From Vigna angularis (taxonomy: Eukaryota; Streptophyta; Magnoliopsida; Fabales; Fabaceae): a stretch of DNA of 64,000 nucleotides. Of this stretch, positions 53,931-64,000 are shown piece by piece. Position 1 is the first letter of the stretch; each line of letters starts with the position of its first letter. Location of the stretch: the NCBI RefSeq assembly GCF_016808095.1, contig NC_068970.1, positions 45,791,630-45,855,629 of the forward strand, written 5' to 3'. The notes under the pieces are model-generated. The model saw nothing but the letters and a program-made list of their open reading frames with translations, was not told where the DNA came from and did no database searches. A program made the position numbers and the translations under genes.

Positions 53931-54984
53931 ATAAACCTCGGGTGTTACTTTGTTCATATCAAGCTCTCATGGTATAAATCGAACATACTACTCCCAGTAG
54001 TAAAAATCATTTCATAAGTAATGATTTCTCATATCCAATCCAACATTTCATAAAATCAACAAATCATACCCTCTTATTCACCTAACTCAATCATGTTCAT
54101 TCTTTAATTATAAATTGACAATAACCCGTTTTGATGTCAATACCCAAAATAAAGTAAACATATTACCAGATATCATACTTCATATTATAAACTCTTTTTT
54201 TTTAAAACGAGTATAACTCAACATATTTTCACCAATCAAAGGTCATAGATCAGCCAAAATACATCAACATGTCTTAGGAACTACATATTAAAGTTTGGGC
54301 TCAATGTAGCGGTAAATGAAATATATATGAAGTTTTTTACCATGATAACTTTATGCATCTTCAATCAACTTGTTTTATTTTATTTTCATCCTAGTAGAGA
54401 TCTTTCTTTACCCCAATTGGTCACTAGAGAGGACCTAGATGTCTGAACGCATCAAACTCACCTTCGACGCCAGCACATATGACTAGTCACAACTGACTGG
54501 ACCAGACCAGGGCTGCTCTATGATCAGGGATGTGCCAACTCAGGTTTTTAAGGTTCCTCTATCCTACCAACAAGGAAAGGCCCTCAATAATTAACAATTA
54601 ATTTATTTATATTATCCACCCTCTTCTCTTATGCTCTAAATCTGAAATGCCTAATTTTAATATTTTCACTTCCTCTCACAGCAATCTCAAACAGTACATG
54701 TACATCTATTTAATACCCATAAACAAGCTATTACAGAACCCTTACTCCAGACCTTCCAACAAGATCAATTTCAGCCAACAAACTCATTCAAAACAGATTA
54801 AATTCATCACATCACAACATGTACAATTTTTACAGTTTCAGTTATAACATCCAATATAATAAAAGTCATAAAACAGTTTCACAAGAGCACATCAGTTCAA
54901 CATTCATATGCATATATTTTTATAAAATAAACTCATACAAAAATAATTAGCTCCCCTTTACCATCAAAATAATCTTAATAAAAA

Positions 54985-55235
54985 ATTCAGGGGAAACAAG
55001 AAGTTGAATCTGGCAGAGCCGGTTAGACAACTTCTCATCCTTCCAGAAAGAAGCAATAAAAAAAATAGATAAAACAATAAAATTTCTGGGGAAACAAAAA
55101 GTTGAATCTGGCAGAGCCGGTTAGACAACTTCTCATCCTTCCAAAAATACAATATAAATAAGAAATAAAAGGTATGGGGAAACAAGAAGTTGAATCTGGC
55201 AGAGCCGGTTAGACAACTTCTAATCCATCCAAAAA
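54985..55235 (+). repeat. Threefold tandem repeat of about 90-97 bp in the solo LTR
   Basis: GGGGAAACAAGAAGTTGAAT followed by CTGGCAGAGCCGGTTAGACA occurs at about 54990, 55086 and 55175, with AT-rich spacers. Confidence 0.9.
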
Positions 55236-56214
55236 TACAAAAATAAACAACTAATAACATACAAATGACATAACATAATCAACATCATATTTTACAACTA
55301 TCACACTTGGATCTAAACACAGGAGCATGTTCTCATTCAAAATTCAAGATCATACCGAAACAAGATACTTCATATTCAAAATTTAAGATCAGACAAGAGC
55401 AAAATATTGCATATTCAAGACTCAAGATAATACAAAACGAAATACTCAAGGTTAGCTCCCCTTACCTCTATTACAGACTTAATCTCCTCGTTCCCCGAAA
55501 ACTTCCAGAATGTCCCCTTTGCAACTAGAAATTCTTCCAACTCTCTTCTCTCAAAAATTTTCTAAGTTTTTGGTGTAAATTTTCAGCCTTCTCCCCTTGG
55601 CTATTTATAGCAAAAAAATTTACTATTCATTTTTACTATTCATTTTACTATTACAAAAATAATTTTTTATTCACAATTTAATGAATTCTGATCTCTTATG
55701 ACTCAAGAAAACGTGGAATACTTATCCCTTCCACAAATTAATTTTTTTGTTTTACTATTCACTTTTTACTATTCACATTTTTTTTTAATATAGTATCTGA
55801 ATTATAAATATTTTCAAGGGTCTTACACTAACTATGTTTTCTTTTTTCAAAAGTCTCGATTTTGTTTTAGGATCGCTGAACCTAATGCACAACAATATTG
55901 CAAATTAACTCTTGGTAGAAAGTGGGTTGCACATAGGCAAAATTTGTGGAATGAGTTTTATGATCCAATGAAAAACAAAGATCAAACCATAAGTAATGTG
56001 TCAACTGGTATAGAAAGAACTTAATAGGCTCATTCTGTTACTTATCGTCTAAATCCAGAAACACTGGTACAAATTTCATTATTTTGAATGGTGTGAATTG
56101 TTTGTGTAGAAAAAGATAGGCCTTATTTCCTAACCAAGAGGGGGAGGTGAATTGGTTCTGTATTAAAAATTGTTCTTTTCAAAACCTTTGGAAAATCTTT
56201 AACCCTTTCTCAAG

Positions 56215-56910
56215 TCTGACGCATCTTAATCGATTTCAATATTAATGTAATCGGTTAAGCAATTAACACTGCTATACCAAAATTACATTAAAACATATTT
56301 AACAGATTACACATTTAATGTAATCAATTGCACAATTAATATAAGTCAAAACAATTCAAAATATAACTGTTATGGTAGTTAAGACTTATCATGAAAATAG
56401 TTTTTAGTGTGCACGAGATTTAACAAATTAAGAAAATCGTGTAATCGGTTAAGTATAACATTAAAACAATTTTGAAAACTTTTTCATTTGAAAACACATC
56501 ACTGCACTCAACAAACAAGTATAAGTAAAGGCACAAATTGAATAGATTATACATACAATGTAATCGGTTAAAACTTGTAGTTTGTCACAGTTAAGCATTT
56601 GTTGATATATGATGAATCTAATTGATTACATAAACACTTTAATCGATTAATTCATTCATATATGCTTTATGCAAAGAGTTTTATCATTCAAAACCATGAA
56701 TATGTATACCACAAATATAAAACTCATGTATAACAACAATAAGTATGCAAAACAAATAGTTCAAGCACAAATAAACATATAAACGTAGCTTTGCATATTA
56801 AAATATTTATGTTGTTGTGCAAGTAACTTATTGAAAAATTTATGTTGTTGTCATCATCAAAAACACACAAAGGTTTGGGTTTAGCTTTCACATAGCTTCC
56901 CCTATCAACA
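56215..56910 (-). mobile_element. Retroelement segment, copy B, inverted relative to 49445-49940
   Basis: Reverse-complement similarity to copy A is clear over several landmarks, from ATAGCTTCCCCTATCAAC at the right to the TAATCGGTTAA words at the left. It lies within an intron-like gap of the CACTA gene. Coding sequence is not seen. Confidence 0.65.
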
Positions 56911-57842
56911 ATTTGTGTACTTAATTTCTTTTTTTCGTATATTAACTTACAATTGTTTCTCTCATAGGAGATGTGTAAAAAAAAATAGAGAAAATCGCAA
57001 CAAGCAACTAACTCCTCACACCGATGGTTCTAAACCTTTCTCAAGAAGAATGCATGAGATGGTAGGGATATTAGTAAACATGACTGCTAATTTTACTATT
57101 TTTTTAAAGTTTACTATTTATTTTAAGTTTTCTTTTTATTTAGTTTGTGGAAACTAGATATCTACCTAATCGTGGAAAGCTATACATTGAAACTCATAAA
57201 AGAAAGGATGGATCATTTGTAAATGATGCGGAATAAGATATAGCGGTTAGTTCTACTATCATATGATATTTTCAAACATTTTTCTTCAATATTTAGAGTT
57301 TTAATTACAAATTGTTATATGCCTATAGGAACAAATTGAAGTGAGTTTAAGTCAAAGCACTACTAATGAATCAAAGGTTTCTCCTAATGATGTTGTTGGT
57401 AAAGTGTTAGGCCTAGAGCATTTCGGGAGAGTACGATGCATGGGTTTGGGAACAACTCCTACTAATTCGTTTAGAAATACAAGACTTTGACTTTCATATT
57501 TAAGTTTTGCTTCATATACCACGGTCTCATCATCATCTTCTAATCAATGGCAACAAATGTACAACAATGTAGAATCTCAGGTTCAAAACAACCTTGGGTG
57601 CACTTAAAGCATACATTATAATGAAGGAAGGAAAGATTCTTGAAGAATTAACCTCATTCTTTGATCGTCAACCTCAAGTAAGTTACTAATATAGTTGAAG
57701 CATTATGTTTGATATACTTTAATTATAAGTCGTCCTTACAACTTTTAATATTTTTGTTTTATCATTTCAGGAAGGTGGTGATGAAAATGAGTCCGAGTCT
57801 CCTTTGGGTACAATAGGATCATCTTGTGCTAGCAACATTTAG

Positions 57843-58492
57843 GGAGTTCATGATGTTTTTTAGGATGAAACTATATTTAGTCTATGAATTTTGAGTAATT
57901 ATGAATTTAGTTGTAATTATGTTTCAATTTAACTTACTTTTATATACTATGGTGTATTTTAGAATTGAATGTGTTAATGATATATAATTCAACACTTTTG
58001 TAAAAGAAGTTCTTCATGCCTTTTTTTGTCTTCATTCGAGAATTTCAATCTTGTTACAAATAAATATTATTGACAAAAATATAAACATCTCAATGGTGAA
58101 ATTGTCATGTAAGACAAGCAAAATAAAGTAGTATAAACTCAAAAGCTAAATAATACAGATGAGGCGGCATAAAACCTTTAAATTATAATTGTCAAATTGA
58201 ATAAGGTATTCAAAAATTGAGAAAAGCAGGTTTAGTCTTTGTAGTAAAATAGATGAAAATAAAGGAGGTGTCAAACCTCTACAAAATAATAGTCATTAAT
58301 GGAAGATGTTAAAACCCTCCACAAAAAGACCTCCGCAATATAAATCAGATACTAGGGACCATTAAAAACCTCCGCAAATTAATATCTACGACTCTAACTG
58401 TGGGAGTTTGAACCTGGAAATTAATTTGTGGAGGGTAAAAACCTCCACAAAATGGAAAAAAACCTCCACTAAATAACAGTTTTTTTGTAGTG
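57843..58492 (+). mobile_element. 3' flank and right terminus of a CACTA element
   Basis: After the second gene, 58255-58480 holds at least six AAACCTCCACAAA / GTGGAGGGTAAA subterminal words in both orientations. The sequence then ends TTTTTTTGTAGTG at 58492, the reverse complement of a CACTACAAAAAAA terminus. The next three bases are TGT, the expected site duplication, whose partner was not found. Confidence 0.8.
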
Positions 58493-58660
58493 TGTTAGTG
58501 TCATTTATCTATCTAGTAATCATGTGCAGCATTAACAAACAAAATATATTTGAGATGGATATTCACTTTGTTCGGGATAAGGTAGCACGTGGTTATACAC
58601 AAGTTTTTCATATCCCTAACATCTTCCCTAGACTTACCTCGAGTTCTTTTTTGTAATTTC
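58493..58660 (+). pseudogene. Copia RNase H remnant
   Basis: The plus strand at about 58545-58625 encodes EMDIHFVRDKVARGYTQVFH, which matches the KHIEIDxHFVRDKV block at the end of copia-type RNase H. It starts directly next to the CACTA terminus, so the CACTA element probably inserted into this older remnant. Confidence 0.6.
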
Positions 58661-59770
58661 CACACCAGTATGTGCGAGTGGGATAAAATTCAAATTATTC
58701 TTTTAAAATTAAATCAATTAGTAATTAATCTTCTATAATTAAGTTAATAAATCTCAATAATTAGATTATTAAATATTCTGTATAATTACATTCCTAATTT
58801 AAATGATACTTATGTATATATAATCTATCTTGAATAAATAATGAGACACACTATTCAAATTAGTTTTCTTTCTTACCATGCCATGAGAGCTAGTTGTATG
58901 CATGTTAGTTTTAAATGAATGGAAATTGCCAACCTCTTCTTCCTCCAAGACCATCTAATATGACAATAGTTGCATTGTTGCAAGCTTTATTCTTTGTCCT
59001 CCTCACCTTTTGCTTTATCCATTCATTTCTAAATTGCACGGTGGAAACCATTGAAGTTACAAGACCTAGCACAATAAGAAATAATTAAGGAGAAACTTAA
59101 AAAACCTATAAGCAAAGGGTTACAAGTATCTAAACCCTTCCTACTCTTTCACTGTGAGTTAGCAATGGAATTTGCTTTCCCAGGAGCATGAAAAGAACCT
59201 TTCAACTTTTCTGTTTGTCGTTGAGGCTTTAAACTTTTTATCACGCTCAACAATAAATTCTAATCAAATATAAAGTCAGATTTAAATTAAAAATTTTGAA
59301 ACGCTTTTCCCTACCACGTCCAGTTTCAATAGAATTTTTCACTGGGAGGCTGTTTATAGATCACAGGATTCAATTTCAACAAACTGAATGCATGTGCATA
59401 ATCCGAACTTCAGAACTCAGATTCCATCTTGAACATGTTACAGTGTTGGAATTACAATTTTATTTTCATACCAGTCAAGCGAGACAAGAAATTGGAATAC
59501 GACAACGCCAATAATGGTCGAGTTAAAATTATGACCTCAAACATGTTTCTTTTACCGGAATTAAGGAATCGAAGTTCAAATTGGTGGCGACAAGAGAAGA
59601 GAAAAAAAACGTAAAATAGAGGAGAAGATGGAAATTTGTAAAAAGCAAGTAACATTAAGTTGGATCGGATACACAAGATGATTCACATTATCTGAAGTAC
59701 ATTGCAATAACATATACTTCAACAAACAGAAATCTAAAACTCTCGAGGGCACAAATCATTCTGTTGACGC
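58661..59770. other. Downstream flank of Lhcb1; nothing further recognised
   Basis: AT-rich sequence. The last roughly 100-200 bases before 59771 should include the Lhcb1 3' untranslated region. No other gene is supported. Confidence 0.5.
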
Positions 59771-60562
59771 TCACTTTCCGGGGACGAAGTTGGTGGCGTA
59801 GGCCCAGGCGTTGTTGTTGACTGGGTCAGCAAGGTGGTCAGCGAGGTTCTCCAATGGTCCCTTTCCGGTGACAATGGCCTGGACGAAGAACCCGAACATG
59901 GAGAACATGGCCAACCTACCGTTCTTGAGTTCCTTAACCTTGAGCTCAGCGAAAGCCTCTGGGTCGTCAGCGAGACCCAATGGGTCGAAGCTGCCACCGG
60001 GGTAAATGGGGTCAGTGACCTCACCGAGAGGCCCACCGGCAATACGGTAACCCTCAACGGCGCCCATGAGGATGACTTGGGTGGCCCAGATGGCGAGGAT
60101 GCTCTGAGCGTGGATGAGGCTTGGGTTGCCCAAGTAGTCGAGCCCACCCTCGCTGAAGATCTGGGAACCAGCTTTGAACCACACGGCCTCGCCGAATTTC
60201 ACGCCGTTGCGGGACAAGAGTTCGGGGAAGACGCAGCCCAAGGCTCCGAGCATGGCCCACCTGGAGTGGATGACTTCCAACTCACGGTTCCTGGCGAAGG
60301 TCTCTGGGTCAGCGGAAAGCCCAGCAGTGTCCCAACCGTAGTCACCTGGGAACTCGCCGGTGAGGTAGGACGGGGGCTCGCCGGAGAATGGGCCCAAGTA
60401 CTTGACACGGTCTGGGCCGTACCATGGGCTTCCGGAGGAAACCTGCTTGGTGACGGTCTTCCTCATGCTGACCCTCCCGACTTCGGGGGCTGATGGGGCA
60501 AGCTTGACGGCCTTGCCAGCCAAGGAGGGGGATGAGAGTGCCATGGAGGAAGCAGCAGCCAT
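59771..60562 (-). CDS. LHCB1: Chlorophyll a/b-binding protein of LHCII type I, 263 aa, intronless
   Basis: The product binds chlorophylls a and b, lutein and other xanthophylls in the thylakoid membrane and forms the trimeric antenna of photosystem II. Residues 1 to about 34 are a Ser/Ala-rich chloroplast transit peptide. The mature start [19 protein letters not shown] carries the phosphorylatable Thr region and the WYGPDR trimerisation motif (47-52). Helix B (about 92-116, [16 protein letters not shown]), helix C (about 155-173, [19 protein letters not shown]) and helix A (about 206-232, [16 protein letters not shown]) keep the Glu, Arg, His and Asn chlorophyll ligands. The protein ends NFVPGK. 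Length (263 versus about 265-267) and lack of introns are typical of Lhcb1. The coding region is much more GC-rich than its surroundings and shows no damage. Confidence 0.97.
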   Translation of the reverse strand: MAAASSMALSSPSLAGKAVKLAPSAPEVGRVSMRKTVTKQVSSGSPWYGPDRVKYLGPFSGEPPSYLTGEFPGDYGWDTAGLSADPETFARNRELEVIHSRWAMLGALGCVFPELLSRNGVKFGEAVWFKAGSQIFSEGGLDYLGNPSLIHAQSILAIWATQVILMGAVEGYRIAGGPLGEVTDPIYPGGSFDPLGLADDPEAFAELKVKELKNGRLAMFSMFGFFVQAIVTGKGPLENLADHLADPVNNNAWAYATNFVPGK

Positions 60563-60644
60563 TGTTCCAAAGAACTTTCCTTTTTCTTTGTGCTCTGTGC
60601 TTTGAGGTGTGGGAGTTGTGAATGGGTGGGGATGGTGGGTGAGG

Positions 60645-60801
60645 ATTTATATGGTGGATGAAGTGGTTGAGCTCTTATCTATGGCTATCTAAAGCTACAA
60701 TCTCATTGGGGGTTGAGATTGTGTTTGTACACTTGGCACTCTTTCAATCCACTAGTGGGTTAGATTCTCTTATGTTTTTTCACCAATGTGGGACTTCCAC
60801 G
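60645..60801 (-). promoter_or_regulatory. Lhcb1 promoter: TATA, GATA/I-box, CCAAT and G-box-like sites
   Basis: On the minus strand, reading towards the gene, there is ACGTGG (about 60796-60801), CCAAT at 60705-60709, GATAG then GATAAG (60674-60679), and TATAAAT at 60645-60651, about 85 bp before the ATG. GATA motifs between a CCAAT box and the TATA box are the known layout of light-regulated Lhcb1 promoters. Confidence 0.7.
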
Positions 60802-62690
60802 TATGATTCAGGATTCCACAAGATATTATTGCTCATTTCTTATTCATTTTGCAACTGACCTGGAAAATGGCTTCAACTATGTGGCCATCATTTGAGTTTG
60901 TGAGATATTTTTGGGTCCACATCCATTTTCGCTTGTGGCAAGGTGCATGCCAACCACAAATTTTGAATAGCAGACAGAGAAATTGTGAAAAGAACCAAGT
61001 GAAGGGTGATGGTAACGCGCGTCTATTCTCACCAAGGGGCAATTACATTACACGTCACATGAATTCAAACTAATTAATACGTGGTTGATTCACTACTTTT
61101 AATATAAATAATAATAGTACTTCAATATAAATAATAATAGATCATTATACGGTAATAACTTTTTTTAATAAATAGTTTGTTTGATCTAAGTTATCTTTAG
61201 AAAATAAGAGAAATCTAAAATATAATAAGTTGATGAAATATGAGTGTTAATGGTTTGTTTGGAAAGTTTTATTCTGCGGCCATAAGCACTTTGGAACAAC
61301 TGCACAAAGATTGTGCTCCACACATAAACACAGTTGTGCATGTTAGCAATGAATACTTGATAGTTTTACCATGTTCCATTTTACAGTTGATTTAGCTGAT
61401 ATTCACAGCTTATCCCAAATCTAAAATGGCAGCTTCTTATTGGATGGAAGAGGCTTTTTGTAATATTTCTTTAGATAGATAAACTCTTGAGGGAAAAAGG
61501 CAAAAACTAAGTGATATAATGAGATAGAAATGCATTCAAATAATGGAATATGGTTTATCTGTTAACGGATATTATTGCGACGTGAAGGTCTACCAAATGC
61601 ATTCAAATAATGTTTGATTACTCTATCTCTTTCATATACTTATCACTTACCATTTCAACGCCTACTTTTATATAACTTTTTTTCCTCTTATTTGTTAGCA
61701 AAAAGTTCATCTAAACATACTCTCTTTATAAATAAACATGGCTTTAATTCGTCTCTTTTTATGTTTCTTTTTGAAACACATTGTATAAATCATAATATTG
61801 AGGGGATAGAATTAGAAGTGAGTACTTGGTATAACTAATTTTGAAAAATGAAATGAAATTTAAAATTTAAAATTTGACGATGTCGCTGTTCTATATTCTA
61901 TTCATTTTTTATTTCATTTAATTAAATACATTTAATTTACTTACTTTTTCTCGTATATTTTTATTTTCATTTACCTTGTTTCTCCCCGTTTCTATATTCT
62001 GAAGAAAAAAAATTGAGAAAAATTTATAGCAATACGCAGAAAAATTTATAGATCTTTAAAGAGTCAAATAATATGGTAAACGTCTTAAGAACCAATTTTC
62101 TCCGAATATAAGCACTACTGCAAATAAAAATACTTATTTGACTCAATGGACTAGACAAAACTCATCACACAATAAGTAATAAACACTTTTTCAATATCTA
62201 ATTAATTATGATTTACAATTTCGGTTGGTTTCACTCATTTAACAGACCATCTGTTCAAAACACACGCATACACACACATAATTAATATATATTATGTTTT
62301 TAAATTCTATTATTATTTTTGTACAAAATTATATATTATATACAAAGTTATATCGGTTAAATTTTCCATATTATCACTGTCTTTATCAAATGATTATTTT
62401 AAAGCAAGGGCAAATGAATTGTGGTTAGTCTTTATCTCTCACACAACAATATTTTGATTTGATGATGGGTCAAATTAGAATTACACACAGAGTTTCTATA
62501 AAATATCATGAGCAATATTTTAATTTGATGATGGGTTAAATTAGAATTATTAAAGTTTGAAATGTAATTGATAGAAATTATAAAATGTTTTATGATCTTA
62601 TTTATAGGAAAGGAAATATTACATATTTAGTGTGCTTGACAAGTGTCCAATATAAGTTAATTTTTGCATCATTTTGACATTTATCTTGTT
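60802..62690. other. Upstream flank of Lhcb1; AT-rich, nothing recognised
   Basis: No gene or RNA is supported. A 31-bp near-duplicate (GATGATGGGTCAAATTAGAAT) recurs at about 62461 and 62530. Confidence 0.5.
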
Positions 62691-62699
62691 TTGATTTTG

Positions 62700-64000
62700 T
62701 CAAATATCTACATAAATCACCCTAATTTGACTTGCTTTGCAGATTTTTGATGATTATTGAGAGTTAAAAGAGAAAAACAAAGGAAATGGAGGAAATTCAA
62801 GCTATTTTGGGAAAAACTGACTTTGACACGACTGAACAACAATCTTGAGGCTTGAACCACACGAGAAAACAAACTTTAGAGAGAAACCTCAAGCACTAAA
62901 CTTGAGGATAAGTGATAACGTTGTCGTTGATGCAACCAAATTGATACTATTAAACTATAGCAATTTTAGTATTTCTAAGATAATAGCCAATAAAATAAAA
63001 AGGATAAATTCAACCATGAGTCATCTTCCAAAGAACACAGATTGATTTCTAACAAATTAGTTATTATAAAAACTATACAACAAGGGTTAGTCAAATAAAA
63101 GTAATTCAAAGAAACTAAAAGATTAGAGAACAACGTAACAAAAGAGAAAGAAATTTATAAAAAGATAAAAATAATTATAAAGAAAATAGATTGATTTCAC
63201 TGCTTTTTCAAAATAGGATTCATCAATGGTTATCTAAAGATTATTGTTCAATTAACTATTAACTTAGATTTTCAAATTAATCAATGTAAATTCTCAATTA
63301 ATTTGTTAGCGTTCTCACTATTAACCAAAGTACATTCTCAATTAAAAGCAAAAACTTTGAAGATTAGTCATAGTAAATTTAACCAAAGTACATTCTCAAT
63401 TAAATATTACTATGTCTAATCATGTCTATTCTTTTACCTCTTATATCAAGTAAAAAGTTAATTAACCAAAATACATTCTTGATTAATGCTTCTTAAAGTT
63501 TTTACCACTAATCAAAGTACATTCTCAATTGGTAGCAAAAACTCATTCAATCACATGAAAGTTTCTAAATTTAATCAAATTAAATTCTCAATTAAAATTA
63601 AAAACCTTTGGACTCATATGATTGATATTTTACGTAGATTTAACATCATGCTTACTTGCTATAATGTAAAAATCATTACTTTTACTTGATTAAGAAGAAA
63701 AACACAACAACAAGAATCAAAAGAACAAACATATTTATTCATCTAACCTCAGAATCCAATTAAGAAATTACGATAGAATCAACCTTAGAGGCTTAACACT
63801 CCATGGAATGTTAAAATAACATGAAAATAAAAAAAGAGAGGGAAGGACGAAATTTGAACCCCCAAAGTCTTCCTAAGCTCTTCTAATGTGTTTTCTTAAG
63901 TCTCTTTATATAGAAATTAGATTGGGCTTTGTTTCAAGTTTTTTTGTTGATGTAATCTTCTTTATCATAATGTAATTTCCTCCAATTATCTTCTAACTAA
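62700..64000. mobile_element. Probable partial LTR retroelement at the right window edge
   Basis: Purine-rich text at 62760-62800 and a long non-coding AT-rich stretch with a TATATAGAAATT patch near 63907-63918 resemble LTR sequence. A motif AATCAAAGTACATTCTCAAT recurs irregularly at 63280-63600. No domain is encoded and no partner LTR is in the window. Confidence 0.35.
63270..63600 (+). repeat. Irregularly spaced motif CAAAGTACATTCTCAATTA
   Basis: About seven imperfect copies occur near 63283, 63325, 63380, 63465, 63510 and 63575, with spacings from 40 to 90 bp. They vary at several positions. Confidence 0.7.

Larger units (their letters stand above)
53237..55827 (-). mobile_element. Solo LTR, 2591 bp, in an intron of the CACTA gene
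   Basis: It begins TGTAACACCC and ends GGGTCTTACA, with a perfect 5-bp duplication CTAAC at 53232-53236 and 55828-55832. On the minus strand it starts TGTAAGACCC, like the LTRs at 26754 and 34625. A TATA box TATAAATA on the minus strand lies at 55602-55609, with a splice-donor-like GAGGTAAGGG downstream. That supports minus orientation. Internal tandem repeats lie at 53761-53930 and 54985-55235. Confidence 0.9.
52616..57842 (+). pseudogene. CACTA second gene (transposase_24-like), interrupted by two retroelements
   Basis: Exon-like blocks in order: 52616-52830, with a threefold QHVGHESSL / THVGCESSL-type repeat; about 52907-53159, with HIIVEFDEIGMPIGEGQG and FERWFGKTSMPN; 55871-56030, with CKLTLGRKWVAHRQNLWNEF; 56968-57061, with DGSKPFSRRMHEM; 57144-57245, with LYIETHKRKDGSFVNDAE; 57329-57490, with GKVLGLEHFGRVRCMGLG; and 57771-57842, ending in a stop. 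These match successive motifs of the plant En/Spm transposase_24 family, including the EHPGRVRG-type signature. GT-AG borders are visible (for example after 53159, and before 55871 and 57771). A TAA at 57234-57236 breaks the frame. The solo LTR sits in the intron after 53159, and retroelement copy B in the next intron. Confidence 0.75.

Noticed and set aside
59811..60605. Long open frames antisense to Lhcb1, including a 219-codon one
   Set aside because: They are shadows of the GC-rich Lhcb1 coding region, and the promoter elements and protein family support only the minus strand.

Overview
This is a repeat-rich window of a plant nuclear genome, most likely a eudicot and probably a legume of the Phaseoleae type. 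The evidence for that is an intronless type I Lhcb1 gene, an FLS2-type receptor kinase with a single intron at its APE motif, a nuclear tRNA-Pro(AGG), long (AT)n tracts, and transposons and LTR elements of the kinds common in legumes. The species assignment is inference. Only five ordinary host genes are supported: tRNA-Pro at 30236-30307 (+), a secreted single-X8-domain protein at 30544-31332 (-), an FLS2-like flagellin receptor kinase at 40771-44901 (+), a plant-specific acidic protein of unknown function at 45625-46330 (-), and Lhcb1 at 59771-60562 (-).

Most of the rest is layered mobile DNA. From 1 to 6957 lies a decayed CACTA (En/Spm) element on the minus strand, running off the left edge. 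Its tnp2 gene carries stops and a frameshift, and a 421-bp solo LTR of Cassandra type, with a 5S rRNA-derived core, sits in its 5' region. At 8013-9577 is a Mutator-like element (MULE) carrying a NAP1-like exon pair and a 222-codon ORF. LTR-like sequence and the 3' end of a Ty3/gypsy element (integrase plus LTR) fill 9619-14121. At 14687-17960 is a second MULE that captured part of VPS16. Its captured first exon is split by a 1660-bp non-autonomous CACTA element built from a 108-bp array of palindromes. At 24569-26627 is a third MULE that joins fragments of SufB and of a mitochondrial APC-type carrier.

Three solo LTRs of one general type lie at 26754-29350, 34625-39003 and 53237-55827. The first and third have perfect 5-bp target duplications. 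The second is interrupted by a non-autonomous hAT element at 36825-38755. Between 47100 and 58492 are remnants of one or more further CACTA elements on the plus strand, broken up by a gag-bearing retroelement, the third solo LTR and an inverted retroelement copy. The right end of the window (62700-64000) looks like part of another LTR retroelement.

The host genes do not form a pathway: one is photosynthetic (Lhcb1), one is immune (FLS2), one is probably cell-wall or callose related (X8) and one is unknown. The strongest signals for a second look are the three gene-capturing MULEs within 19 kb and the palindrome array nested in one of them.
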